From NCBI GenBank assembly GCA_035263065.1, contig DATFRS010000343.1, forward strand, positions 1-9,711: a stretch of 9,711 bases of DNA, in the 5' to 3' direction. Origin of the DNA: Dokdonella_A sp035263065. GTDB lineage: Bacteria > Pseudomonadota > Gammaproteobacteria > Xanthomonadales > Rhodanobacteraceae. Of this stretch, positions 1 through 8,329 are shown in pieces (position 1 is the first letter of the stretch; each line of letters begins with the position of its first letter). The position numbers and the translations under genes were made by a program. The notes beneath the pieces were generated by a model. It saw nothing but the letters and a program-made list of their open reading frames with translations, ran no database searches and was not told where the DNA came from.

Positions 1-1910
1 GCGTAGCGCAGTGCGTTCTTGCGATCGCCGAGCCCCGAGTAGGCGATCGCCGAGAGCATCAGCGCGTCGCGGTCCGCCGGCGCGGCGTCGGCCTTCGCGC
101 GCAGGGCGTCCGCGACGGCTTGATAGCTTTCGCGCGCGCCGGCCGCATCGCCGCTCCAGCGGCGGAAGTCGCCGATCGAGAGATCGAGAACGGCGCGCCG
201 CAGCGGATCCCAGTCGTGCACCGGCGAAGACGCGCGCAGCGCTTCGAAAAAGGCGAGGCCTTCGGCGAACTGCCGCCGGTACGCGTACTGCGCGCGGCGC
301 TGCAACAGCGTTGCGCCGTCCGCGTCGGCGGACGCCGGCAGCACCCGCAGTCCGGCGTCGGCACGATCGAGCTCGCCGAGCGCCTGCAGCTTGTCCGCTT
401 CGCAGACGATCACGGCCGGATCGTTGCTCCAGATCGCGCGCATGCCTGCCATCGCGTCCGCCGCCTCCACCGGACGATGGGCGTAGACGAGCGTTTCGAC
501 GACGAGGCCGGAGGCGGTACGCGACAGCGGATCGAGCGTCTGCGCCTGCCGCAGATACGCGAGCGCCTCTCGCCAGTGGCCGAGCCGGCGCGCGACGAAT
601 GTGAGCGATTGCAGAACCTCGGTGTTGTTCGGCCATCGCGCATGCAGCGTCCGGAGCTCGCGCTCCGCGCCGTCGTAGTCGCGCTCGACGTAGTGCACGT
701 ATTGCGCGTGCGCGAGCTGCACTTCGGCGAGATCGGGCGCGAGGGCCATGGCGCGATCGAGCGCATGGCGCGTGCGCTCGCGCTGCGCCGCATCGCCGCC
801 GCCGAAACTGATATTGGCCTCGATGCGCGCGAGCAGCGCCCAGGCCAGCGCGAACTCCGGATCGAGCGCGACGGCCTTATCGAGCGCCGCCCGCGCATCG
901 GCCCATTGTGCATCCTCGTTGGTCCGGTACCCGATCAGCGCGTGGAGATAGAGATCGTAGGCCTTGCCGTTCCTCGTCGGCAGCGCCGCCAGCGCGAGGC
1001 TTTCGCCCGGCGTGATCTTCGCGGCGAGCACCGTCGCAATGGAGCCTGCGATGTCGTTCTCGACCGAGAGCACGTCGTCGAGGCGCCGGTCGTAGGCCTC
1101 GGCCCAGAGGTGATCGTCGGTTGCCGCGCGGATCAGCTGCACGTTGACGCGCACCGTGTCGCCCGAGCGCTGCACGCTGCCTTCGAGCACGTTCGCGACG
1201 CCGAGCGTGCGCGCGATGTCGGCGAGCGTGCCCGGCTGCTTCGCGGCCTCGATGGCCGAGGTGCGCGAGATCACCTTCAGCGAGCCGATCTTCGCGAGGC
1301 GCGTCAGGATCTCGTCCTGGATCGCCGCCGCGAAATACGCCGCGTCGGCGTCCTGGCTCACGTCCTTGAAGGGCATCACCGCTATCGACGAATCCGGCGC
1401 GAGTTGAGCGAAGTTTTTCGGCGCGCGCGATGCACCGCCGTAGGTCGAGGCGACGATCGTTACGGCCGCCGCCATCGCGAGCCCGGCGAGCGCGAGCAGG
1501 GCGGCGCGTTTCTTCGGTGGCGCGTCCGGCGTGGCCGCCTCGACCGCGCCGGCAGGCGCCTGCAGCCGGTAGCCGACGCGCGCGATCGTTTCGACGTGGA
1601 ACGAGCGGCTGCCGTCGCCGCGATCGGCGAGCGCGCGCAGCCTCGACATGCAGCGGTTGATCGCGGCCTCGCCGACGACGCGGCCGTCCCAGCAACGCTG
1701 GATCAGCTCGGCGCGCGACACGACCGCGCCGCTGGCGCCGGCGAGCACGACGAGCACCTGCATCACGCGCGGCTCGACGTGCTGGCGCTGTCCGCTGCGA
1801 ACCGCCTCGCTGACCGACGGATGGATGTCGAGATCGCCGAGCGCGAAGTCGCGCTCGTCCGACAGGCGGACCGGGTCGTGGGAGGGCAGCAGCGGCAAAT
1901 CGCGCGTCAT
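1..1910 (-). CDS. CadC-like transmembrane winged-helix regulator with TolB-like and TPR domains (partial, C-terminus beyond window)
   Basis: The minus-strand frame is open from the ATG at 1910-1908 to the left edge, giving 636 residues without a stop. Residues about 20-117 form an OmpR/CadC-type winged helix: an EPRVMQVLVVLA helix, a recognition region around INRCMSRLRALA, and a wing ending in ETIARVGYRL (108-116). A basic PPKKR stretch precedes a single hydrophobic span at about 136-157. Residues 173-300 resemble the periplasmic TolB N-terminal/FlgO-like domain (SIAVMPFKDVS, then VLEGSVQRSGDTVRVNVQL). From about 318 onward are degenerate TPR helices, for example AALDKAVALDPEFALAWALL. The family is expected to bind DNA in the cytoplasm and sense a signal across the inner membrane; the signal here is unknown. 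An in-frame TGA at 1931-1929 rules out a longer N-terminus. No strong Shine-Dalgarno sequence is visible. It is divergent from the cupredoxin gene, a possible target. The architecture is clear; the regulon is not. Confidence 0.9.
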   Translation of the reverse strand, partial: MTRDLPLLPSHDPVRLSDERDFALGDLDIHPSVSEAVRSGQRQHVEPRVMQVLVVLAGASGAVVSRAELIQRCWDGRVVGEAAINRCMSRLRALADRGDGSRSFHVETIARVGYRLQAPAGAVEAATPDAPPKKRAALLALAGLAMAAAVTIVASTYGGASRAPKNFAQLAPDSSIAVMPFKDVSQDADAAYFAAAIQDEILTRLAKIGSLKVISRTSAIEAAKQPGTLADIARTLGVANVLEGSVQRSGDTVRVNVQLIRAATDDHLWAEAYDRRLDDVLSVENDIAGSIATVLAAKITPGESLALAALPTRNGKAYDLYLHALIGYRTNEDAQWADARAALDKAVALDPEFALAWALLARIEANISFGGGDAAQRERTRHALDRAMALAPDLAEVQLAHAQYVHYVERDYDGAERELRTLHARWPNNTEVLQSLTFVARRLGHWREALAYLRQAQTLDPLSRTASGLVVETLVYAHRPVEAADAMAGMRAIWSNDPAVIVCEADKLQALGELDRADAGLRVLPASADADGATLLQRRAQYAYRRQFAEGLAFFEALRASSPVHDWDPLRRAVLDLSIGDFRRWSGDAAGARESYQAVADALRAKADAAPADRDALMLSAIAYSGLGDRKNALRY

Positions 1911-2045
1911 CGGCGATCCATCCGCAAATCATCGGCAAACCGCACGGGCAACGGTATTCCGGTGCGCGCGCGCGCGGCGTTCAATCGCCCTCGCGACCGG
2001 CGAAATCGCCGCGTCGAGCGCAAGGGCGTCGCAACCGCCGTCGTC

Positions 2046-2078
2046 ATGGCCGAGTCCCCGGCTCCTGCCCTCGGCCAT
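2046..2078. promoter_or_regulatory. 9-bp inverted repeat, candidate operator or hairpin, in the divergent intergenic region
   Basis: ATGGCCGAG (2046-2054) is repeated as its exact reverse complement CTCGGCCAT (2070-2078), separated by 15 bases. It lies about 50 bases upstream of the cupredoxin start, between that gene and the divergent winged-helix regulator. The arms are about 24 bases apart centre to centre, so a dimeric regulator could bind them on nearly the same DNA face. A transcript hairpin is equally possible. A chance match in GC-rich DNA cannot be excluded. No convincing -35/-10 pair was seen in this 218-base region. Confidence 0.25.
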
Positions 2079-2128
2079 TCTAGCCGCGACCGCCCGCGGA
2101 AAGGAGCCCAGCACAGGAGTGAGGCGTC

Positions 2129-2899
2129 ATGCAGAAAGTCGTTCATGGAATCGGGATCGCGGCACTTTCCCTCGCGGCGATCCGCCTGGAGGCCGCCGAC
2201 CATCACGTCAGTGTCGGCGGGGCCAGCGTCCGCTTCGACCCGCAGGAGATCACGATCAACGCCGGCGACACGGTCACGTGGGTCAGCTCGAGCGCCCAGC
2301 CGCACAATGTCCACGCGAACGACGACTCGTTCCGCTGTGCGGACGGCTGCGACGGCGACGGCCACGGCGGCAGCGGCGTTCCGCGAGTCGGCCCATGGTC
2401 GGCGACGTTGGCGTTTCCGCACGCTGGCACGTTCGGCTACCGCTGCGACCCGCACGCGAGCTACGGAATGGTCGGCGTCGTGCACGTCGTCGACGGCGGC
2501 GGCGGCGGCTCCTCGCACGTGCCGATCACGTCGGCGTTCACCGGCGCCTGGTACGACCCGCAGCAGAGCGGCCACGGCCTCTTCATCGAGGTGCTGCCGA
2601 ACAACCAGATCCTCGCGTGGTGGTTCACGTTCACGCCGGACGGCCAGCAGGCATGGTTTGGCAACGTCGGTTCGATCGACGGCGATACGGCGACCGTCGC
2701 CGCCGTGCAGACGCAGGGCGGGCGCTGGATACCGAACTTCGATCCGAGCACCGTCACGCAACCGTCCTGGGGCACGCTGACGTTCCAGTTCACCGACTGC
2801 AACCACGGCGAGGTGAACTTCACGACGAGCGGGCCGTACGGCAACGGGCACATGGACCTGACGCGGCTGACGCAGCCTGCCGGGCTCGCGTGCCCCTGA
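2129..2899 (+). CDS. Secreted cupredoxin (type-1 copper) protein with C-terminal WYDP-type domain
   Basis: The protein has 256 residues. The start is set by AGGAG at 2115-2119, nine bases before the ATG. Residues 1-23 look like an export signal ending ...RLEAA. Residues 25-121 are a plastocyanin-like fold: PHNVHAND supplies His59, and YRCDPHASYGMVG supplies Cys106, His109 and Met114. The C-x2-H-x4-M spacing is exactly that of plastocyanin-type blue copper sites, so one mononuclear copper is predicted. A loop between the first His and the Cys (about 66-90) is rich in Asp, Gly and His and holds an extra Cys70/Cys74 pair. A GGGGG linker (123-127) leads to a C-terminal domain (about 136-245) with GAWYDPQQSGHGLFIEV and ILAWWFTFTPDGQQAWF. 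I recognise this Trp-rich pattern from secreted proteins of Xanthomonadales and relatives, but I know no function for it. The likely location is periplasmic or extracellular. An electron-transfer or copper-binding role is inferred. Confidence 0.88.
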   Translation: MQKVVHGIGIAALSLAAIRLEAADHHVSVGGASVRFDPQEITINAGDTVTWVSSSAQPHNVHANDDSFRCADGCDGDGHGGSGVPRVGPWSATLAFPHAGTFGYRCDPHASYGMVGVVHVVDGGGGGSSHVPITSAFTGAWYDPQQSGHGLFIEVLPNNQILAWWFTFTPDGQQAWFGNVGSIDGDTATVAAVQTQGGRWIPNFDPSTVTQPSWGTLTFQFTDCNHGEVNFTTSGPYGNGHMDLTRLTQPAGLACP

Positions 2900-2940
2900 G
2901 GGTTGCGGATTCGCACACGGGGGAGTGTCGCCGGGGGAGA

Positions 2941-2975
2941 AAAAAAGAAAGCCCCGCAGGACGCGGGGCTTTCTT
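2941..2975. terminator. Bidirectional intrinsic terminator between the cupredoxin gene and groEL
   Basis: A perfect 13-bp stem pairs AAGAAAGCCCCGC (2945-2957) with GCGGGGCTTTCTT (2963-2975) around the 5-base loop AGGAC. Read on the minus strand it is followed by a run of T (complement of the A-run 2941-2946), which makes it a strong rho-independent terminator for groES-groEL. Read on the plus strand the T-rich arm TTTCTT also ends the stem, so it can serve the convergent cupredoxin gene, more weakly. Confidence 0.9.
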
Positions 2976-2996
2976 CGTGGAGCGGTGAACCGGCTT

Positions 2997-3033
2997 GCCC
3001 TCACCCTGCCCTCTCCCGCGTTGCGGGAGAGGG
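2997..3033. repeat. Dispersed palindromic repeat, intergenic copy
   Basis: The block GCCCTCACCC (2997-3006) is followed by an 11-bp perfect stem: CCCTCTCCCGC (3009-3019) pairs with GCGGGAGAGGG (3023-3033) across a 3-base loop. The same three sequence blocks recur at 9253-9297 inside dsbD, so this is a dispersed element rather than a unique hairpin. Elements of this look are common between genes in GC-rich proteobacteria, where their translated shadow reads like 'LPLAGEG'. It sits just past the groEL terminator, between converging genes. It could also act as a second terminator stem or mRNA 3' end protector. Confidence 0.75.
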
Positions 3034-3057
3034 AAAGAGCGGAGATCGCGGGCGCGA

Positions 3058-4701
<1,644 letters not shown>

Positions 4702-4762
4702 TGGATGCGATTCCTTGAGATGCTGTTGGAGGTTGGCGAACGAGGCGGCGCGATGCGCCCGC

Positions 4763-5050
4763 TTACTCGATGACCGCCAGGATGTCTTCTTCGCGCATGA
4801 CCAGGAGCTCCTGGCCGTCGACCTTCACTTCGGTGCCGCTGTACTTGCCGAACAGCACCTTGTCGCCCTTCTTGACGGCGATCGGACGGACCTTGCCGTC
4901 CTCGAGGATCTTGCCGTTGCCGGCCGCGATGACTTCGCCGCGGATCGGCTTCTCGGCGGCGGAGTCGGGAATCACGATGCCGCCGGCGGAGACTTTCTCT
5001 TCCTCCAGGCGCTTGATGATCACGCGATCGTGCAGGGGGCGCAGTGCCAT
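4763..5050 (-). CDS. groES: Co-chaperonin GroES (10 kDa, Hsp10)
   Basis: A 95-residue full-length GroES, the heptameric lid of the GroEL cage. It begins MALRPLHDRVIIKRLEEE. The mobile loop that docks on GroEL is present as KVSAGGIVIPDSAAEK, with the hydrophobic contact tripeptide Ile25-Val26-Ile27 (E. coli has Ile-Val-Leu). The C-terminal half has the usual GEVIAAGNGKI and KKGDKVLFGKYSGTEV strands and ends EEDILAVIE. GAGGA-type Shine-Dalgarno (TCCTC on the plus strand at 5058-5062) lies seven bases before the ATG. It is the first gene of the groES-groEL operon and is read from the CIRCE-controlled promoter region at about 5111-5212. Confidence 0.99.
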   Translation of the reverse strand: MALRPLHDRVIIKRLEEEKVSAGGIVIPDSAAEKPIRGEVIAAGNGKILEDGKVRPIAVKKGDKVLFGKYSGTEVKVDGQELLVMREEDILAVIE

Positions 5051-5110
5051 AGGGTGGTCCTCAGATGGTTGATTGGAACAGATTGATTCGAAAAGGAAAT
5101 TCCGAGACTG

Positions 5111-5137
5111 TTAGCACTCGCTCGGAATGAGTGCCAA
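5111..5137. promoter_or_regulatory. CIRCE element, HrcA repressor operator of groES-groEL
   Basis: TTAGCACTC (5111-5119), nine spacer bases, then GAGTGCCAA (5129-5137). The CIRCE consensus is TTAGCACTC-N9-GAGTGCTAA, so 17 of 18 arm positions match and the spacer length is exact. It lies 61 bases upstream of the groES ATG, in the expected leader/promoter position. By established knowledge it binds HrcA, which represses groESL until heat shock. An hrcA gene is not in this window. Confidence 0.96.
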
Positions 5138-5165
5138 TTTTAGCCGCGAAAAATGTCCCAGGGAA
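5137..5165 (-). promoter_or_regulatory. Candidate housekeeping (sigma-70 type) promoter of groES-groEL
   Basis: On the minus strand TAAAAT (5142-5137) matches the -10 consensus at five of six bases and abuts the CIRCE element. A start about seven bases further on would fall within the operator, the usual arrangement for HrcA repression. The hexamer 17 bases upstream is TTCCCT (5165-5160), a poor -35, so confidence is limited. Confidence 0.4.
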
Positions 5166-5185
5166 GACGATGGGCCTGACCGGCA

Positions 5186-5212
5186 GGTAGGGGTCGGCGG
5201 AAGGGTTTCAAG
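5186..5212 (-). promoter_or_regulatory. Candidate sigma-32 heat-shock promoter of groES-groEL
   Basis: On the minus strand a perfect CTTGAAA -35 (5212-5206) is followed after 12 bases by CCCCTACC (5193-5186). The sigma-32 -10 consensus is CCCCATNT, so only the C-run matches well. Several gammaproteobacteria place groESL under sigma-32, some together with CIRCE. If used, the transcript would have a leader of about 130 bases containing CIRCE. Confidence 0.35.
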
Positions 5213-5290
5213 GGCGGCAAGGCGCCACCGGATGCGTCGATCGGGCACGGTCCCCTGCCGATTCCGCAGCCCGCTCGTCGAACCGTCTCG

Positions 5291-5361
5291 CAACATTTAC
5301 AACTTTTTCGATTTTTTGGTTTCGACGACGCATTGACAGTGTTGGCCGCGCCGGGAACGAT
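5291..5361 (+). promoter_or_regulatory. Candidate promoter with AT-rich upstream element for the M64 peptidase gene
   Basis: A consensus TTGACA (5333-5338) is followed after 17 bases by AACGAT (5356-5361), a weak -10 matching three of six bases. Just upstream, 5291-5322 is strikingly AT-rich for this genome, with T5 and T6 runs, as in an UP element. It points at the gene starting at 5391. The remainder of the groES–peptidase intergenic region (5213-5290) shows nothing recognisable. Confidence 0.4.
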
Positions 5362-5390
5362 TCGAGCGAGGGCATCCAAGGGGAATCACG

Positions 5391-7859
5391 ATGCGGTCGA
5401 CGAGGGCGCTGTGCGCTCTGCTGGTCCTTTGCGTCTCGGCTGCGTACGGCGCCGATGGGCTCGTTCTCAGTTTCGACGCCGGCACCGACGTGCGCCTCGC
5501 CGCGCCGCCGTCCTTCGTCGCACGCGTCGCCGAGCCGCGATCGTTCGAAGGACCGGCATGGACCGCGACGGCGACCGGCGCGACGTCCTGGACGCGCACG
5601 TTCCCGGCGCCGCGAGCGTTCGATGCCGACCCGGCCCGCGAGATTCCGTTTTCGATCGCCGTACCTCGCGTCGCTGCGGGCGACCGGATCACGATTCGCG
5701 ATGAGCAAGGCCACGTGCGCTGGCGGCGGGCGATCGATGCACAGACGCTTTCGTCTGCGGCGAAGCGCGGCGCCGACATCGGGCATCGCGTGACGAAGGC
5801 TTCCGCGGCCACCAGGCGGCTGTCCGCGTCGACGCCGTCGCCGGGCCTGGTGCGACCGCTCGGCGAACACACGCGCCGGCCGCTGCCTGCGCACCTGCCG
5901 ACGCATGCCCTCGCTGCGCCGAAGGCGACCGAGACGACGTGGTCGGTTACCGGCAGCGTCGTCGACGCCGGTCCGATCATCGTGCGCGCGTTCGACGCGG
6001 CCAGCGGCCGTTTCGTGCAGTCGACCGAGCAGGACTGGTATACGCAGACCTTCGACCTGCCGCTGCCCGCCGGCAACTACGTATTCGAAGTCGACGACAA
6101 CCTCGAGTACATCGACAGCGACTTCTTCTACCGCAAGCCGACGCGCACGGCGCCGATCCGGATCAGCGCGAGCACGCGACTGGCGGATATCCATCGCGAC
6201 GCAGCCGCCGGCGAGTTTTCGCTGCTTGCCCACGTGCCGTGCTCGCTGCTCGCGGAGCCGTCGTACCTACAGGCATTCTTCGACGTCTGGGCGACATCCG
6301 CGGACGGCGCGCACATCGTGCGGCAGGCGCGGGTCGACGAGGCGACGACGCCGTCCGGAACCGGAAGTCTCTGCGACGTTCGCTACGTGGCGCAGCTCAG
6401 CCCCGGCCACTACGCGATCGAAGCGTCGCCGCTCGGGTGGGAGCCGCGCCGTTTCGACGACGTCGAGATCGTCGACGGCGCGCGTTCGGAGAAGGCCGGG
6501 ACGTTCGAGGCGATCGACCGCACGCAAGTCTGGCGCGGCACGGTCGTCGACGCCGCAAACCGACCGGCCGCAGGCGCATTCGTGTACATGTACGACGAGC
6601 TGCAGAACGAGACGGTGTTCCCGCAGCCCGTATCCGACACCGGTGCGTTCGAGATTCCGTATCGCAGGCAGTGGATCGCCGAATTCCGCTCCCCGTCATC
6701 CGGATCGAGCGATATCTGGACGCGGCATCTGCAAGTGCTCGACGGCGATGCGCTGCCTTCGACCGTCGTCATCGACGACCTCGCGCTCGAGGCGGCACTC
6801 GACAACGGCCTGGTGCGCATCTACGGCAACGGCGACCGCGCGAATCGCTACAACATCCTCTTCCTCGCCGACGGCTACACGGACGTCGCCGAATCGTTCA
6901 CGGACGTCGACGGCAACGGCCAATGGGACGGCTTCGTCTGGTACGACCTCGACGGCGACGGTGCCTACAGCGGCTCCGACCTGCTCGGCTATTACGGCAG
7001 CGATTACCTGCCTCCTGACATCGGCGACGATCCAACCGCAGGCAACGAGCCGTTCGACGACGTCAACGGCGACGGCGTGCTCAGCGTCGACGATCCGGAC
7101 CTCTTTCTGATCGACGCGCGTACGTTCCTGCGCGCGCTCCTCGGCTCGGACTTCTGGGACGCTCACCGCGACGCGTTCAATGCGTACGCCCTGTTCGAGC
7201 CTTCGCGCCAGGCGGGCTACGGCGTCGTTTCGTCCAGCGGCCAGACGCTGCTCACGCGCGATACGCTCTACGGATCGACGCTGGATCAGGACCGCAACCT
7301 GGTGACGGTCGATCGGCCCAAGGCGATGCAGCACGCGCTCGCGGTCCTTCCCGATGTCGATCTCGTCGTCGTGCTGGTCAACCAGACGGTCGTCACCGGC
7401 GCCCGCGGCAACACGACCGTGTCGCAGCCCGGCAGCATGGTCTACCCGACCGGAGCCGCGTTCGGGCTCGATCCGGCCACGACGACTCCGGCGCATGAAA
7501 TGGGGCACTTCGTCGCCTCGCTCTGCGACGAATACAGCGAGTTCACGGGCGTCGCGCCCGGTGGGTCGACCTCGTTCCCCTGCCCTAATGCGAGCCACTC
7601 GCCGACGCCGGCCGGGATTCCGTGGGCGCAGTGGCTGGAGCCGGGCTTCGCGATGCCGACACGGAATCTCGACGTCGCGCTCGGCGTCTATGAAGGCGCG
7701 GACTACTATCCGGGCGGCGCCTATCGCCCTTCGTACGCGTCGATCATGCGAGACCTCTCGCCGCTCTTCAACGCGCCCTCGCGCGCCGCGCTCGAACACG
7801 CCGTGCGCCAGCGGACAGGCGTCACGCTGCGCGGCCATTCGTCGCACGCGCGGCCATAG
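5391..7859 (+). CDS. Secreted M64-family zinc metallopeptidase (IgA-peptidase M64 type) with calcium-loop insertion
   Basis: The protein has 822 residues. AAGGGGA at 5378-5384 supports the ATG. Residues 1-20 are a signal peptide (LCALLVLCVSAAYG). Several beta-rich segments follow: about 22-120, about 183-260 (WSVTGSVVDAGPIIVRAFDA), and about 380-440, which resembles a carboxypeptidase-regulatory/fibronectin-like module (VWRGTVVDAANRPAAGAFVY). The catalytic part opens with NILFLADGYTD (488-498), typical of M64. The zinc site is AHEMGHFVASLCDEY: His702, Glu703 and His706 of HExxH, with Asp713 probably the third ligand as in the family. Between these lie three DxDxDG-like loops (505-513, 519-530, 557-568), probably calcium-binding. 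The founding M64 member cleaves IgA, but most relatives have unknown substrates, so IgA should not be assumed. It is predicted to be exported. It lies 64 bases upstream of cutA on the same strand; no terminator is evident between them. Confidence 0.88.
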   Translation: MRSTRALCALLVLCVSAAYGADGLVLSFDAGTDVRLAAPPSFVARVAEPRSFEGPAWTATATGATSWTRTFPAPRAFDADPAREIPFSIAVPRVAAGDRITIRDEQGHVRWRRAIDAQTLSSAAKRGADIGHRVTKASAATRRLSASTPSPGLVRPLGEHTRRPLPAHLPTHALAAPKATETTWSVTGSVVDAGPIIVRAFDAASGRFVQSTEQDWYTQTFDLPLPAGNYVFEVDDNLEYIDSDFFYRKPTRTAPIRISASTRLADIHRDAAAGEFSLLAHVPCSLLAEPSYLQAFFDVWATSADGAHIVRQARVDEATTPSGTGSLCDVRYVAQLSPGHYAIEASPLGWEPRRFDDVEIVDGARSEKAGTFEAIDRTQVWRGTVVDAANRPAAGAFVYMYDELQNETVFPQPVSDTGAFEIPYRRQWIAEFRSPSSGSSDIWTRHLQVLDGDALPSTVVIDDLALEAALDNGLVRIYGNGDRANRYNILFLADGYTDVAESFTDVDGNGQWDGFVWYDLDGDGAYSGSDLLGYYGSDYLPPDIGDDPTAGNEPFDDVNGDGVLSVDDPDLFLIDARTFLRALLGSDFWDAHRDAFNAYALFEPSRQAGYGVVSSSGQTLLTRDTLYGSTLDQDRNLVTVDRPKAMQHALAVLPDVDLVVVLVNQTVVTGARGNTTVSQPGSMVYPTGAAFGLDPATTTPAHEMGHFVASLCDEYSEFTGVAPGGSTSFPCPNASHSPTPAGIPWAQWLEPGFAMPTRNLDVALGVYEGADYYPGGAYRPSYASIMRDLSPLFNAPSRAALEHAVRQRTGVTLRGHSSHARP

Positions 7860-7899
7860 CCGGTCGCGCCCGACCCGCTCCGGTTTCCGCCCCGCGCTA

Positions 7900-7919
7900 G
7901 ACTCTGCTTTTTCGGAGTC
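7900..7919 (+). promoter_or_regulatory. Hairpin covering the cutA ribosome binding site
   Basis: GACTCTG (7900-7906) can pair with CGGAGTC (7913-7919) around CTTTTT, giving seven pairs with one G-U. The GGAG Shine-Dalgarno of cutA (7914-7917) is inside the right arm, six bases before the ATG. The fold could limit cutA translation. The stem is short, so this is tentative. Confidence 0.3.
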
Positions 7920-7923
7920 CCGG

Positions 7924-8244
7924 ATGGATGCGCTGATCGCGCTCTGCACCTGCCCCGACCCGGCAGTCGCCGATCGCATCGCGCGCGTGCTCGTCGAGGA
8001 GCGCCTCGCGGCCTGCGTGAACCGGCTGCCGGGCGTCGAATCGACCTATCGCTGGAACGGGGCGGTGTCCGTTGACGAAGAGGTGCTGCTCGTGATCAAG
8101 ACGAGTCGCGCCCGCTATGCCGCGCTCGAGGCGCGCATCGTCGCGCTGCACCCGTACGAGGTGCCGGAGGTCGTCGCAATCCCGATCGGCGAGGGGCACG
8201 CGCCCTATCTCGCCTGGATCGCGAAAGAGACCCGGCCAGAATGA
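7924..8244 (+). CDS. cutA: CutA, divalent-cation tolerance protein
   Basis: The protein has 106 residues (E. coli CutA has 112). The family forms compact trimers related to PII signalling proteins and was named from copper-sensitive E. coli mutants; its exact biochemical role is unsettled. Signature segments are the N-terminal ALCTCPD, then LVEERLAACVN with Cys31, PGVESTYRWNG, EVLLVIKT, and LHPYEVPE (75-82) followed by AIPIGEG and YLAWI. The ATG at 7924 is chosen because GGAG (7914-7917) lies six bases upstream and the family N-terminus begins here, although the frame stays open back to 7354 over the peptidase gene. It is followed by dsbD after 85 bases on the same strand, the same neighbour order as in E. 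coli, so co-transcription is likely. Confidence 0.96.
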   Translation: MDALIALCTCPDPAVADRIARVLVEERLAACVNRLPGVESTYRWNGAVSVDEEVLLVIKTSRARYAALEARIVALHPYEVPEVVAIPIGEGHAPYLAWIAKETRPE

Positions 8245-8329
8245 ACCGGTTGCGAGCCCCGCGGTCCATGGACGGTCTTGGGAGTGCGCGCCGGCCGCGG
8301 CGCCGTCGTTTCGTTGGCTGGAGTCCTTG

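Noticed and set aside
877..1938. A 353-codon minus-strand frame starting just upstream of the regulator
   Set aside because: It is a frame-shifted reading of the same DNA with Arg/Ala-rich nonsense, while the neighbouring frame encodes a coherent winged helix, membrane span and TPR protein.
2492..2512. A run of GGC codons in the cupredoxin gene
   Set aside because: It encodes the Gly linker between two folded domains; it is not a repeat array or a sign of slippage.
120..2780. An 886-codon open frame on the plus strand
   Set aside because: It runs antisense to the winged-helix/TPR regulator and then overlaps the cupredoxin gene in another frame. Its product is Arg/Ala-rich with no recognisable domain. 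Long antisense frames are expected in DNA this GC-rich.
5208..6233. A 341-codon minus-strand frame across the groES-peptidase intergenic region
   Set aside because: It is antisense to the peptidase N-terminus and to the promoter region, with Arg-rich composition and no domain.
7354..7923. In-frame N-terminal extension of cutA by 190 codons
   Set aside because: It overlaps the peptidase catalytic region in another frame, is Arg/Ser-rich, and the CutA family N-terminus and a ribosome binding site both fit the ATG at 7924.
6696..7979. A 427-codon minus-strand frame opposite the peptidase catalytic domain and cutA start
   Set aside because: It is an antisense shadow of two well-supported genes, with no recognisable motifs.
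8264..8273. The 10-bp palindrome GTCCATGGAC in the cutA-dsbD gap
   Set aside because: It is a single short palindrome without a second site or known consensus, which is expected by chance in this length.
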